From contig CAIQIL010000207.1 of NCBI GenBank assembly GCA_903871865.1, forward strand, positions 1-13,146: DNA of 13,146 bases. Direction: 5' to 3'. Below are positions 5,693-13,146 of this stretch, in pieces; position 1 is the stretch's first letter, and each line of letters starts with the position of its first letter. Both the position numbers and the translations under genes were made by a program. Source of the stretch: an uncultured Burkholderiales bacterium (GTDB lineage: Bacteria > Pseudomonadota > Gammaproteobacteria > Burkholderiales > Burkholderiaceae_C). Under the pieces are notes generated by a model. The model had not been told where the DNA came from, did not search any database, and was given only the letters and a program-made list of their open reading frames with translations.

Positions 5693-8689
5693 ATGTCCTT
5701 GACAGACACCCTGTCGCCCGAAGATTCGCCCTGGAAACGCGCCGTCGAGTGCGTGGGCGATGGTGTGTGGGACTGGCACGTGCCCTCTGACGAGGTCGTG
5801 CTGTCTGGCCGCTGGCTGGGCGCGGTGGGTGCCGACGGCAGCGGACGCGGCAAGCGCGCCGACGCCTGGGTCACCCAGGTCCACCCCGACGACCTGCAGC
5901 GCGTGCAGGCCGAGTTGCAAAGCCACTTGCGCGGCGACACCCCGACCTTCGCCTGCGAATACCGCGTGTTCGACCGCAGCGGCAAGCAGCTGTGGGTGCT
6001 CAGCCGCGGCACCGTCGTGCAACGCGAAGCCGATGGCACGCCGGTGCGCATGATCGGCACCCTCACCGACGTGAGCTGGCGCAAGCAGGCCGAACGCCTC
6101 GAGCAGTTCCGCAGCGACATCCTCCAGCAACTGGCCGATGGCCACGACCTGCCCGCCCTGCTGGAGGCCACGGTGCGCGGCATCGAGGCGCTCGACCCCG
6201 CCATGCTGTGCAGCATCCTTCTGCTCGACCACGAGGGCAAGCACCTGCTGATGGGCGCTGCACCCAGCCTGCCGGCGCACTACAACACGGCGGTGCACGG
6301 CATCGCCATCGGGCCCGGCGTGGGCTGTTGCGGCACCGCAGCCCACACCGCCCAGCGCGTGGTGGTCGAAGACATCCAGACCGACCCACTGTGGGAGGGC
6401 TACCGCGAGCTGGCCGACAGCGCCGGCGTGCGCTCCTGCTGGTCGCAGCCCATCTTCTCGTCGCACGGCCAGGTGCTGGGCACCTTCGCCATCTACCACC
6501 GCACGCCCTGCGCGCCCACGCCCGAGCACATCGGTCTGATCGAGCAGGTCGCCCGCCTGGCCAGCATCGCCATCGAACGCAAGCAGGCCGAAGAGCGCCT
6601 GCACCTGGCCGCCAGCGTGTTCACGCACGCCCGCGAAGGCATCATGATCACCTCGGAAGACGGCCGCATCATCGACGTCAACGAGGCCTTCAGCCGCATC
6701 ACCGGCTACAGCCGCGAGGAAGCCCTGGGCCACAACCCGCGCTTCCTGAAATCGGGCCGCCAGGAGCGCAGCTTCTACGTGGCGATGTGGCAGGCGCTGC
6801 AGGACAAGGGCCACTGGCAGGGCGAGCTGTGGAACCGCCGCAAGAACGGCGAGCACTACGCCGAGATGAAAACCATCAGCGCCGTGCGCGACGAACAGGG
6901 CGTGGTGCGCCAGTACCTCTCGCTGTTCTCCGACATCACCGCCTTCAAGGAGCACGAGCTACAGCTGCAGTTCAACGCCCACCACGACGCCCTCACGGGC
7001 CTGCCCAACCGCACCCTGCTGGCCGACCGCCTCAAGCAGGCCATGTCCCAGACCAAGCGGCGCGGGCAGCGGCTGGCCGTGCTCTACCTCGACCTCGACG
7101 GCTTCAAGTCGGTGAACGACCGCCACGGCCACGAAACCGGTGACCAGCTGCTGATGGCCCTGGCCACGCGCATCCGCCACGCCTTGCGCGAGGGCGACAC
7201 GCTGGCGCGCATCGGGGGCGATGAGTTCGTCGCCGTGATGCAGGACCTCGGCGACACCGAACAGGCCCTGCCCGTGGTCAACCGCGTGCTGGCCGCCGCC
7301 GCCCAGCCCGTGGCCATCGGCAAGCTGACGCTGCAGGTTTCGGCCAGCCTGGGCCTGACCGCCTACCCGCAGTCCGAAGAGGTCGATGCCGACCAGCTGC
7401 TGCGCCAGGCCGACCAGGCCATGTACCAGGCCAAGCTGGCCGGCAAGAACCGCTGCCATGTCTTCGACACGGAGCAGGACCGCAGCGTGCGCGGCCACCA
7501 CGAGAGCATCGAGCACATCCGCCACGCCCTGCGCCACCACGAGTTCGTGCTGCACTACCAGCCCAAGGTGAACATGCGCACGGGCCAGATCGTCGGGGCC
7601 GAAGCGCTGATCCGCTGGCAGCACCCGCACCGCGGCCTGCTGGCGCCCGGCAGCTTCCTGCCCGTCATCGAGGACCACCCGCTGGCGCTCGACATCGGCG
7701 AGTGGGTGATGGAGACCGCCCTGCAGCAGATGGACACCTGGCGCGCCGCCGGCCTGCACCTGCCGGTCAGCATCAACCTGGGTGCGCGCCAACTGCAGCA
7801 ACCCGACTTCGTGGAGCGCCTGCGCGCCCGCCTGGCCGCTCACCCCGAGGTGCAGCACGGCGACCTGGAGCTGGAGGTGCTGGAGACCAGCGCTTTGGGC
7901 GACCTGGCCCGCGTCTCCCAGATCATGGTGGCCTGCCGCGACATGGGCGTGGCCTTCGCGCTCGACGACTTCGGCACCGGCTACTCCTCGCTGGCCTACC
8001 TCAAGCGCCTGCCCGTGCACCAGCTCAAGATCGACCCGAGCTTCGTGCGCGACATGCTCGACGACCCCGACGACCTGGCCATCCTCGAAGGCGTGCTCGG
8101 CCTGTCGCGGGCCTTCCACCGCGAGGTCATCGCCGAGGGCGTGGAAACCGTGGACCACGGCGAGATGCTGCTCTACCTGGGCTGCGAGCTGGGCCAGGGC
8201 TACGGCATCGCGCGGCCCATGCCGGCCGAGGCCATCCCGGCCTGGGCCGCCAGCTGGCAGCCCGATCCGCGCTGGCTGAACCTGCCCGCCTTCACGCGCG
8301 ACGACGTGCCCATGCGGGTGGCCGAGGTCAAGCACCGCGCCTGGGTCGGCGCCGTCACGGACTTCCTCGAAGGCCAGCGCGACGAGCCGCCGCCACTCAA
8401 CGTCCACCAGTGCTGCTTCGGCCACTGGCTGCATGGCGACGCCAAGCGCGTCATCGCGGCCCAGGACCCGGCACTCACCGCCATCGACCGCCTGCACAAC
8501 GAGATCCACGCCCTGGCCGAAACGCTGTGCGACCTGCAAGCCCAGGGGCGCACCGAGTTCGTCCAGCGCCGCATCGGGGAGCTCTACCGCCTGCGCGACG
8601 AATTGCTGGGCCAACTGACGCGGCTGTCCGGTCAACCCGAAGCAGCGCCGCCGCCCATCACGGCAACGGCAGAGGCAGCCGCGGCCTGA
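5693..8689 (+). CDS. PAS-GAF-PAS-GGDEF-EAL cyclic-di-GMP enzyme with C-terminal zinc-binding CZB domain
   Basis: 998 residues, ATG at 5693 with AAGG 8 nt upstream. No membrane helix or signal peptide, so cytoplasmic. Order: PAS (about 10-130), GAF (about 140-300, GPGVGCCGTAAHTAQRVVVEDI), PAS (about 303-425), GGDEF (about 428-586), EAL (about 608-855), CZB (about 875-985). The cyclase half has the metal motif DLDGFKSVND, intact GGDEF at 508-512 and an inhibitory site RxxD (R499-D502). The phosphodiesterase half has EALIR (637-641), DDFGTGYSS (from D758), LKIDPSFV and EGVET (815-819), so both activities look possible. The CZB domain keeps the 3-His/1-Cys zinc set: H881 (HRAW), C907 (C-x-FGHW), H935 and H939 (HxxxH). 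E. coli DgcZ carries CZB before GGDEF and is inhibited by zinc; here CZB follows EAL. It converges on the MBL-fold gene, 9 bp away. Input ligands of the PAS and GAF domains are unknown. Confidence 0.95.
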   Translation: MSLTDTLSPEDSPWKRAVECVGDGVWDWHVPSDEVVLSGRWLGAVGADGSGRGKRADAWVTQVHPDDLQRVQAELQSHLRGDTPTFACEYRVFDRSGKQLWVLSRGTVVQREADGTPVRMIGTLTDVSWRKQAERLEQFRSDILQQLADGHDLPALLEATVRGIEALDPAMLCSILLLDHEGKHLLMGAAPSLPAHYNTAVHGIAIGPGVGCCGTAAHTAQRVVVEDIQTDPLWEGYRELADSAGVRSCWSQPIFSSHGQVLGTFAIYHRTPCAPTPEHIGLIEQVARLASIAIERKQAEERLHLAASVFTHAREGIMITSEDGRIIDVNEAFSRITGYSREEALGHNPRFLKSGRQERSFYVAMWQALQDKGHWQGELWNRRKNGEHYAEMKTISAVRDEQGVVRQYLSLFSDITAFKEHELQLQFNAHHDALTGLPNRTLLADRLKQAMSQTKRRGQRLAVLYLDLDGFKSVNDRHGHETGDQLLMALATRIRHALREGDTLARIGGDEFVAVMQDLGDTEQALPVVNRVLAAAAQPVAIGKLTLQVSASLGLTAYPQSEEVDADQLLRQADQAMYQAKLAGKNRCHVFDTEQDRSVRGHHESIEHIRHALRHHEFVLHYQPKVNMRTGQIVGAEALIRWQHPHRGLLAPGSFLPVIEDHPLALDIGEWVMETALQQMDTWRAAGLHLPVSINLGARQLQQPDFVERLRARLAAHPEVQHGDLELEVLETSALGDLARVSQIMVACRDMGVAFALDDFGTGYSSLAYLKRLPVHQLKIDPSFVRDMLDDPDDLAILEGVLGLSRAFHREVIAEGVETVDHGEMLLYLGCELGQGYGIARPMPAEAIPAWAASWQPDPRWLNLPAFTRDDVPMRVAEVKHRAWVGAVTDFLEGQRDEPPPLNVHQCCFGHWLHGDAKRVIAAQDPALTAIDRLHNEIHALAETLCDLQAQGRTEFVQRRIGELYRLRDELLGQLTRLSGQPEAAPPPITATAEAAAA

Positions 8690-8697
8690 GCTCAGGC
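8684..8697. terminator. 14-bp perfect palindrome spanning the GGDEF-EAL stop codon
   Basis: GCCTGAGCTCAGGC is a perfect 14-bp palindrome (in RNA, a 5-bp stem with an AGCU loop). It contains the TGA stop of the GGDEF-EAL gene and fills nearly all of the 9-bp gap before the opposing MBL-gene stop. It is symmetrical, so it would fold equally in both transcripts. No T-tract follows. Terminator function is inferred from position. Confidence 0.3.
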
Positions 8698-8698
8698 T

Positions 8699-9634
8699 TC
8701 AGCCGCGCTGCGGCACCACCAGCACCTCGCCGTCGCGCACCGCCGCGCGCGCGCGCACCAACTCATCGGCCATGAACGCGGCGATGCCCTGTGGGTCGGC
8801 CGGGTAAAGCGCGCGCATGGCCGGGTTGCCGTCGAAGCTGGCTTGCACCAGCGCGGCCAGCTCATCGACCGTCAGGCGCTGCGCCTCCAACAGCTTGAAA
8901 GCCAGCAGCACCTTGAGCGCGTTGTCGGCGTTGCGGCGGGGCTCCTCGCTGAGCCACTGGATGCGCGAGCGTGCCGCGTCCAGGGCCGCGCTGACGGCGC
9001 CATCGTGCTCGCCAAACGGCGCGCCATGGCCGGGGATGACGACGCGCGGCTGCAACTGGCCGATGAGGTCCAGCGTGGCGGCCTGCTCGGCAAAACCGGG
9101 GATGCCTTCCAGCTCGGGGAAGATCACGCCAAAGCCCTTCTGCCACAGCGCATCGGCCGAGATCAACAGCCCCAGCCGCTCGCACCACAGCATCACCATG
9201 GCGTGGTCGTGGCCCATGGCGGGCAGCACGGCCCAGTCCTCGCCGCCCAGGCCCACCACGCTGTGCGGCTGCAGCAGCGCGTCGTAGGTGAAGGGCGGGC
9301 ACTGCTGGCCGGTGCGACGGTAGCTCAGGCGGGCCTCGTCCCAGCTGTCCACCAGGGCGGCATCGCCGGGCGGGATCCAGGTCTCGCAGCCGTACTGCGC
9401 CCTCAGCATGGCGTTGCCGCCGGCGTGGTCGGAGTGCAAATGCGTGTTGAGGATGCGGCCCAGCGGGCGGCCTTTCAGCGCCTGCTGCAGCAGCGCCAAG
9501 GTGGTGTCGGCGTGGGTGACGTAGCCGGTGTCCACCACCGTGGGCACCTCGTCGTCGGCGAACACGATGTTGTTGGACGACAGCCAGCCGCGCTCCAGCA
9601 CCTGGATGGCATCGGGCAACAAGGGGTGACGCAT
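8699..9634 (-). CDS. MBL-fold metallo-hydrolase
   Basis: 311 residues with the full metallo-beta-lactamase-fold metal set: [10 protein letters not shown] (H65, H67, D69, H70), GHDHAM (H142), SADALW (D161) and PGHGAPF (H203). The order and spacing fit a two-metal hydrolase of the glyoxalase-II / lactonase / quinoprotein-relay type. A helical C-terminal segment (about 225-311) is probably an accessory domain. No signal peptide, so cytoplasmic. The substrate cannot be read from sequence; thioesters, lactones and other hydrolysable metabolites are possible. The ATG at 9634 was chosen because the fold starts directly after it; the longer open frame to 9862 would run through the divergent intergenic region and into the chemoreceptor gene. 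No close Shine-Dalgarno is visible. It is divergent from the chemoreceptor gene and convergent with the GGDEF-EAL gene. The specific function is uncertain. Confidence 0.9.
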   Translation of the reverse strand: MRHPLLPDAIQVLERGWLSSNNIVFADDEVPTVVDTGYVTHADTTLALLQQALKGRPLGRILNTHLHSDHAGGNAMLRAQYGCETWIPPGDAALVDSWDEARLSYRRTGQQCPPFTYDALLQPHSVVGLGGEDWAVLPAMGHDHAMVMLWCERLGLLISADALWQKGFGVIFPELEGIPGFAEQAATLDLIGQLQPRVVIPGHGAPFGEHDGAVSAALDAARSRIQWLSEEPRRNADNALKVLLAFKLLEAQRLTVDELAALVQASFDGNPAMRALYPADPQGIAAFMADELVRARAAVRDGEVLVVPQRG

Positions 9635-9687
9635 GCGGGTCCTGAACGCGCCTGACCGCGACGCGCCGGGCGATCTTATGACAAGCG

Positions 9688-9717
9688 CATGCCCCACGTT
9701 GAATTGGCCGTGGCATG
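9688..9717. promoter_or_regulatory. Imperfect dyad in the MBL / chemoreceptor divergent region
   Basis: CATGCC at 9688-9693 and GGCATG at 9712-9717 are inverted copies. Nested inside are CCACG (9694-9698) and CGTGG (9709-9713), separated by 10 bp. The two pairings compete in part (a 2-nt bulge if all arms pair). The site lies 54 bp upstream of the MBL start and 117 bp upstream of the chemoreceptor start, a fair position for an operator serving either gene. Confidence 0.3.
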
Positions 9718-9765
9718 TCCTGCTGTTTGCCGGATCACGCCACATCGGCTGTTCCCACAATCCGC

Positions 9766-9795
9766 CCACGACGTCCCGCCGACGAGGCGTCGTGG
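9766..9795. promoter_or_regulatory. 8-bp perfect inverted repeat in the chemoreceptor 5' region
   Basis: CCACGACG (9766-9773) and CGTCGTGG (9788-9795) are perfect inverted copies, extended inward by a T.G and a C-G pair around a 10-nt loop. The element ends 38 nt before the chemoreceptor ATG. If transcribed it would form a strong hairpin upstream of the ribosome site; as DNA it would be an operator. It shares the CCACG/CGTGG arms of the dyad at 9694-9713. No sigma-28 flagellar promoter (TAAA-N15-GCCGATAA) is visible in the region. Confidence 0.4.
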
Positions 9796-9833
9796 CGCAC
9801 ACCGAGTGCGCGTCGCACCACCCAGAGGACACC

Positions 9834-11879
9834 ATGACCCACAGTGTTTCCATCGCCGGCAAGCCAGAGGTGCGTCCACCCGACGCTCAGCACCAACGCG
9901 CTGCCACCGTCCCGCAAGGGCCACACCACCGCACGCGCATCCGCGAGTTTTTCCGCTACCACGGCATCTGGGCCCCCGGGGTGCGCCTGTTCCGGCGCCT
10001 GGGCTTCCGAGGCAAGGCGACGATCCTGACCGCGGTCTTCCTCGTGCCCATCGCGCTGCTGTCCTGGCAGTACTTCAGCGACAGCGCCCAGACCATCCGC
10101 TTCACCAGCCAGGAACGCCAGGGTGTGGTCGCGATGCGCCAGTTCGTGCCCGTGCTCAAGGGTATCGTCGACATCCGCAACGCCACGCGCGCCATGGCCG
10201 GCGGCTTCGACGCCGCGGCCGACTACCAGCGGGCGCGACAGGGCACCGACAAGGCCCTGGACGCCATGGCAGCCACCCTGCGCGCCGACAACGACACCCT
10301 GCAGTTGCAAGCCGCGCTGGGCAAGCTGCAAGCCGCCTGGGCCGCTACGGCAAGTGCCAAACAGGGGCTGGACGACAAGGGCCGCACCGTGTTCGGGCCG
10401 GTCACGCAGGCCGCGGTGGAGTTGCTCAACCTCATCGGCGACCGATCGAACCTGGTGCTCGACCCGGACATCGACAGCTACTACCTGGTCAACGCGCTGG
10501 TGCTGACCTTGCCGCAAACGATGGAGAACGTCGGGCAGCTCTGGGGCTGGGGCACCTACGCGGCCATCCGCGGAGGCATCGGCACGGACAACGAAAAGTC
10601 CTGGTACGTCTGGGACGCCCGCGTCAAGTCCGGCGTGGACGATGTGCGCGCCTACCTGCACCGCGCCTGGACCGCCAATCCCTCGCTCAAGCCCCGGCTG
10701 GACCTGGCTTCACTCGACCAGGCCCTGACGCTGCGCAAGGTCGGTGAGCTCGCCGTGTTCGATGCCAACGCGCCCAAGCCGGCCGACTACTACCGCCAAG
10801 GCCAGCAAACCGTGGCCAGCCTGGCCGCCTTCTACGACCAGGCCCTGCCCCTGCTCGACGACTTGCTGGCGCGGCGCGAAGCCCATTTGCAGAACGCGCG
10901 CCTGGGCACGCTGGTCGTGCTGGCGGCGGCACTGACGCTGACCAGCTACCTCTTCCTGTCCTTCCAGAAGGTGCTGGAAGGCGGGCTGCGCGAAGTCGTG
11001 TTCCACATCGACGCCATCCGCCAGGGCAACCTCACCACCCACCCGCGGGCCTGGGGCGCCGACGAAGTCGCTGGCCTGATGAGCAACATCACCGGGCTGC
11101 AGACCGCGCTCAAGCGCATCGTCGGTCAGATGCGGGCATCGGCCGACCACATCGTTCACGCCAGTGGCGAAATCGCCTCGGGATCCACCGACCTGGCCGT
11201 CCGGACCGAGGAGTCGGCCGCCAGCTTGCAGCAGCAGGCCCAGACCATGGCGCACATCGCCCAGACGGTGCAAGCCACCGCGAGCACCGCGAACGAAGCG
11301 TCCGAGCTGGCCACGAACAACGCCGAGGCCGCGCGCCGCGGCGGCGCCATCATCCACACCATGGTGGACACCATGGGCGGCATCCAGCAGGCCTCACGGC
11401 GCATCGGTGACATCACCGCCGCCATCGACGGCATCGCCTTCCAGACCAACCTGTTGGCGCTCAATGCCGCGGTGGAAGCAGCCCGCGCGGGCGAGGCCGG
11501 CCGCGGCTTCGCGGTGGTGGCTGGCGAGGTGCGGGCGCTGGCCCAGCGGGCCTCCACAGCGGCGCGCGAGATCAAAGGCCTGGTGGCCGACAGCGTGGGC
11601 CGCATCGACTCGGGCACCGAGATCGTGACCCAAGCTGGCGCCGCGGTGAACGACATCGTCACGCAGGCCTTGCACATCAACGAGATGCTGGCCCAGGTGG
11701 CGCAAAGCTCGCGCCAGGAGGCCGACGAGGTCCAGCAGACCACGCTGGCCATTCAGGCCATGGACGCGGTGACGCAGCAAAACGCCGCGCTGGTCGAACA
11801 GAACGCCGCGGCCGCCGCGTCCATGAAGGACCAGGCCGAGGTGCTGTCGGCCGAGGTGTCGGCCTTCCAGCTGGCCTGA
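9834..11879 (+). CDS. Methyl-accepting chemotaxis protein with a large periplasmic sensor domain
   Basis: 681 residues, ATG at 9834 preceded by AGAGGA 4 nt upstream. A basic cytoplasmic leader of about 60 residues (with [13 protein letters not shown]) precedes TM1 (about 62-82). A periplasmic region of about 270 residues follows, mostly helical, with [20 protein letters not shown]2 lies at about 356-376, then HAMP (about 377-430) and a cytoplasmic signalling domain (about 445-670). The hairpin tip [36 protein letters not shown] is the CheA/CheW-binding hallmark. The C-terminus ends in SAFQLA without an NWETF-type CheR/CheB-tethering pentapeptide. The periplasmic part is larger than a single four-helix bundle, so a double-bundle sensor is likely; the ligand is unknown. 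A GTG at 9981 would remove the leader but has no proper ribosome site. The gene ends 3 bp from the convergent sensor-kinase gene. Confidence 0.95.
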   Translation: MTHSVSIAGKPEVRPPDAQHQRAATVPQGPHHRTRIREFFRYHGIWAPGVRLFRRLGFRGKATILTAVFLVPIALLSWQYFSDSAQTIRFTSQERQGVVAMRQFVPVLKGIVDIRNATRAMAGGFDAAADYQRARQGTDKALDAMAATLRADNDTLQLQAALGKLQAAWAATASAKQGLDDKGRTVFGPVTQAAVELLNLIGDRSNLVLDPDIDSYYLVNALVLTLPQTMENVGQLWGWGTYAAIRGGIGTDNEKSWYVWDARVKSGVDDVRAYLHRAWTANPSLKPRLDLASLDQALTLRKVGELAVFDANAPKPADYYRQGQQTVASLAAFYDQALPLLDDLLARREAHLQNARLGTLVVLAAALTLTSYLFLSFQKVLEGGLREVVFHIDAIRQGNLTTHPRAWGADEVAGLMSNITGLQTALKRIVGQMRASADHIVHASGEIASGSTDLAVRTEESAASLQQQAQTMAHIAQTVQATASTANEASELATNNAEAARRGGAIIHTMVDTMGGIQQASRRIGDITAAIDGIAFQTNLLALNAAVEAARAGEAGRGFAVVAGEVRALAQRASTAAREIKGLVADSVGRIDSGTEIVTQAGAAVNDIVTQALHINEMLAQVAQSSRQEADEVQQTTLAIQAMDAVTQQNAALVEQNAAAAASMKDQAEVLSAEVSAFQLA

Positions 11880-11882
11880 GCC

Positions 11883-13146
11883 TCACAGCCACAGGGTCAC
11901 GGTGGTGCCCTGACCCAGCGTGCTGGCGACCTGCATGCGGCCACCCATCAGGTCCATGAGCTCCTTGACGATGCTCACGCCCAAGCCGGTGCCGGGGATG
12001 TTGCCGGACTTGTCCGCACGGAAAAAGCGCTCGCCCATGCGGGCCAGTTGGTCGGGGCTCAGGCCCATGCCGTGATCCTGAATGGCCACCCCGACGCGCT
12101 CGCGGCCCTCCTCCGTGAGGCGCACAAACCGAAGCTCAACCGCACCACCGTTGGGCGAGTACTTGTAGGCGTTCGACAAGATGTTGAGAACGGCTTGCTG
12201 CAACTTTTGGCCATCGACGCGCACCGGCATGGGCCCCGGCATGGGCTGCACCGAAGGAGGCTGGCGGCCCTGTGGCGTTTGGTAGTCGGTCACCACGGCT
12301 TGCACCAACGCGCCGAGGTCGTGGTCTCCGAGAACCAGGTCCTGGCCGCGGCGCGATTCGATGCGCGCCAGGTCAAGGAGCTCGTTGAGGATGGCCACCA
12401 TCGACTGGCTGTGTCGGTAGATGCGGCCCAGCAGGTCCTGGCGCTGCTCGGGCGACATCTCGCGCTTGAGCATCAACTCGGTGAAGCCAAAGATGCTGAC
12501 CATGGGCGTGCGCAACTCGTGCGCTGCCATGGAGAGGAACTCCGACTTCATCTCGTCCAGCAGGTGTTGGCGGGTCATGTCCAGCACGTACAGCACACGG
12601 CCGACCGACACCCCCTTGCCGCGCTGCCCCTTGAGCGCCAGCACCCTGCGCCGCTCACCCGCCACTTCAAGCACCACGGGCGCAGACACCTGGTTGAGCT
12701 TTGGCTCAAAACACGCATCCAGGCCAGGGAAGCCCCTGTTGGTCACGGCCACGCCGCGCAGGAGGGCATCCAAGGTGCTCAAACGCTGTCCGACCACCTG
12801 GGTCAGCGTCAAGCCTGTGAGGTCCAGGAAGGCCTGGTTGGCGAACTGCACGTGATCGTCGCGGTTGAACGTCACGAGGCCATCTGGGCTCATGGCGAAG
12901 ATGGCGCTGAGTTGCTCGTTTTGCTCGGCCAGAAGGGCCTCGTTGGCCCGCAGGTTGCGCACGTTGTTGTCCAGCAGGATCATCTGCTGGCACAGCAACA
13001 GCGAGGCATCGTTGAGTGCGCGGGTCAGCTCCTCGACCTCCTGGGGGCCGGGCTCCTGCGGCATCTGGCGACCGCTGGCATCGGCGAGCTGCTTGGCGAA
13101 CAGGCGCGCCCGGTTGAGCGAGCGCATGGGCTTGTCGAGGAAGGCC
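11883..13146 (-). CDS. Sensor histidine kinase HAMP-PAS-HisKA-HATPase (C-terminal part, 5' end outside window)
   Basis: The frame stays open to the right edge (AFLDKPMRSLNRARLFAKQL...), so the start lies outside; the ATG at 13127 is internal. The first visible residues have the Pro-x-x-x-Leu pattern and later Glu-x-Leu of a HAMP linker, which implies upstream membrane helices and probably a periplasmic sensor. Next come a short coiled coil, a PAS domain (LSAIFAMSPDGLVTFNRDD, nt 12920 downward), and HisKA with the phospho-acceptor His in SMAAHELRTP (codon at 12519-12521). The HATPase follows, with an N box NILSNAYKYSPNGG, G1 DHGMGLS and G2 GTGLGVSIVKEL. All catalytic motifs are intact. No receiver domain is fused at the C-terminus and no response-regulator gene lies inside the window, so its partner is either to the right or elsewhere. 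It is convergent with the chemoreceptor gene, 3 bp away. Confidence 0.93.
   Translation of the reverse strand, partial: AFLDKPMRSLNRARLFAKQLADASGRQMPQEPGPQEVEELTRALNDASLLLCQQMILLDNNVRNLRANEALLAEQNEQLSAIFAMSPDGLVTFNRDDHVQFANQAFLDLTGLTLTQVVGQRLSTLDALLRGVAVTNRGFPGLDACFEPKLNQVSAPVVLEVAGERRRVLALKGQRGKGVSVGRVLYVLDMTRQHLLDEMKSEFLSMAAHELRTPMVSIFGFTELMLKREMSPEQRQDLLGRIYRHSQSMVAILNELLDLARIESRRGQDLVLGDHDLGALVQAVVTDYQTPQGRQPPSVQPMPGPMPVRVDGQKLQQAVLNILSNAYKYSPNGGAVELRFVRLTEEGRERVGVAIQDHGMGLSPDQLARMGERFFRADKSGNIPGTGLGVSIVKELMDLMGGRMQVASTLGQGTTVTLWL

Noticed and set aside
6959..8635. Long open frame on the minus strand (about 558 codons) antisense to the GGDEF-EAL gene
   Set aside because: It is rich in His, Gln, Val, Ala and Gly with no recognisable motif. 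It mirrors the third-position GC bias of the real gene, whose domains are unambiguous.
9981..9983. GTG at 9981 as the chemoreceptor start
   Set aside because: No properly spaced ribosome site, whereas the ATG at 9834 has AGAGGA just upstream and the leader looks like part of a known receptor type.
13125..13127. ATG at 13127 as the start of the sensor kinase
   Set aside because: The frame stays open upstream and the surrounding residues fit the inside of a HAMP linker, so the gene runs past the window edge.
1..13146. tRNA genes, CRISPR array, insertion sequence, prophage, toxin-antitoxin or defence genes
   Set aside because: I looked for clover-leaf ends, regular spaced repeats, transposase motifs and typical small gene pairs and found none. 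Composition is even across the window.

Overview
The window is about 13 kb of very GC-rich DNA with dense coding. It looks like the chromosome of a Burkholderiales betaproteobacterium (Comamonadaceae or a relative). The basis is GC-rich third positions throughout, a ProQ/FinO protein with a long Arg/Gly tail, a Crp/Fnr regulator of a type familiar from this order, and a chemoreceptor with a [13 protein letters not shown] N-terminal leader. The family placement is inference. I see no mobile element, CRISPR array, rRNA or tRNA gene, and no sign of recent transfer.

There are ten genes. From left to right: (1) the 3' part of an acetyl-CoA hydrolase / CoA-transferase (+, cut by the left edge); (2-4) a minus-strand group read as Mpo1-like membrane protein, then ProQ/FinO RNA chaperone, then a small three-helix membrane protein; (5) a Crp/Fnr-family regulator (+), divergent from the Mpo1-like gene; (6) YegQ/TrhP, the U32-family tRNA U34 hydroxylation protein (-); (7) a 998-residue PAS-GAF-PAS-GGDEF-EAL protein with a C-terminal zinc-binding CZB domain (+); (8) an MBL-fold hydrolase (-); (9) a transmembrane chemoreceptor (+); (10) the C-terminal part of a HAMP-PAS-HisKA-HATPase sensor kinase (-, cut by the right edge).

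Apart from the three-gene minus-strand group, strands alternate gene by gene. This gives four tight convergent junctions (gaps of 42, 21, 9 and 3 bp) and three divergent intergenic regions (162, 238 and 199 bp) that must hold most promoters. Three of the four convergent junctions carry a short GC-rich palindrome beginning at or spanning the plus-strand stop codon. These could be compact terminators without a T-tract.

Functionally the left half is housekeeping (acyl-CoA metabolism, RNA chaperoning, lipid oxidation, tRNA modification). The right half is signalling: c-di-GMP turnover, chemotaxis and a sensor kinase. The most notable protein is the dual GGDEF-EAL enzyme. Both catalytic domains look intact, it has an RxxD inhibitory site, and its C-terminal CZB domain keeps all four expected zinc ligands, so zinc or oxidant sensing may be tied to c-di-GMP turnover. 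I found no clearly new multi-gene system; the findings are protein architectures and small DNA elements.
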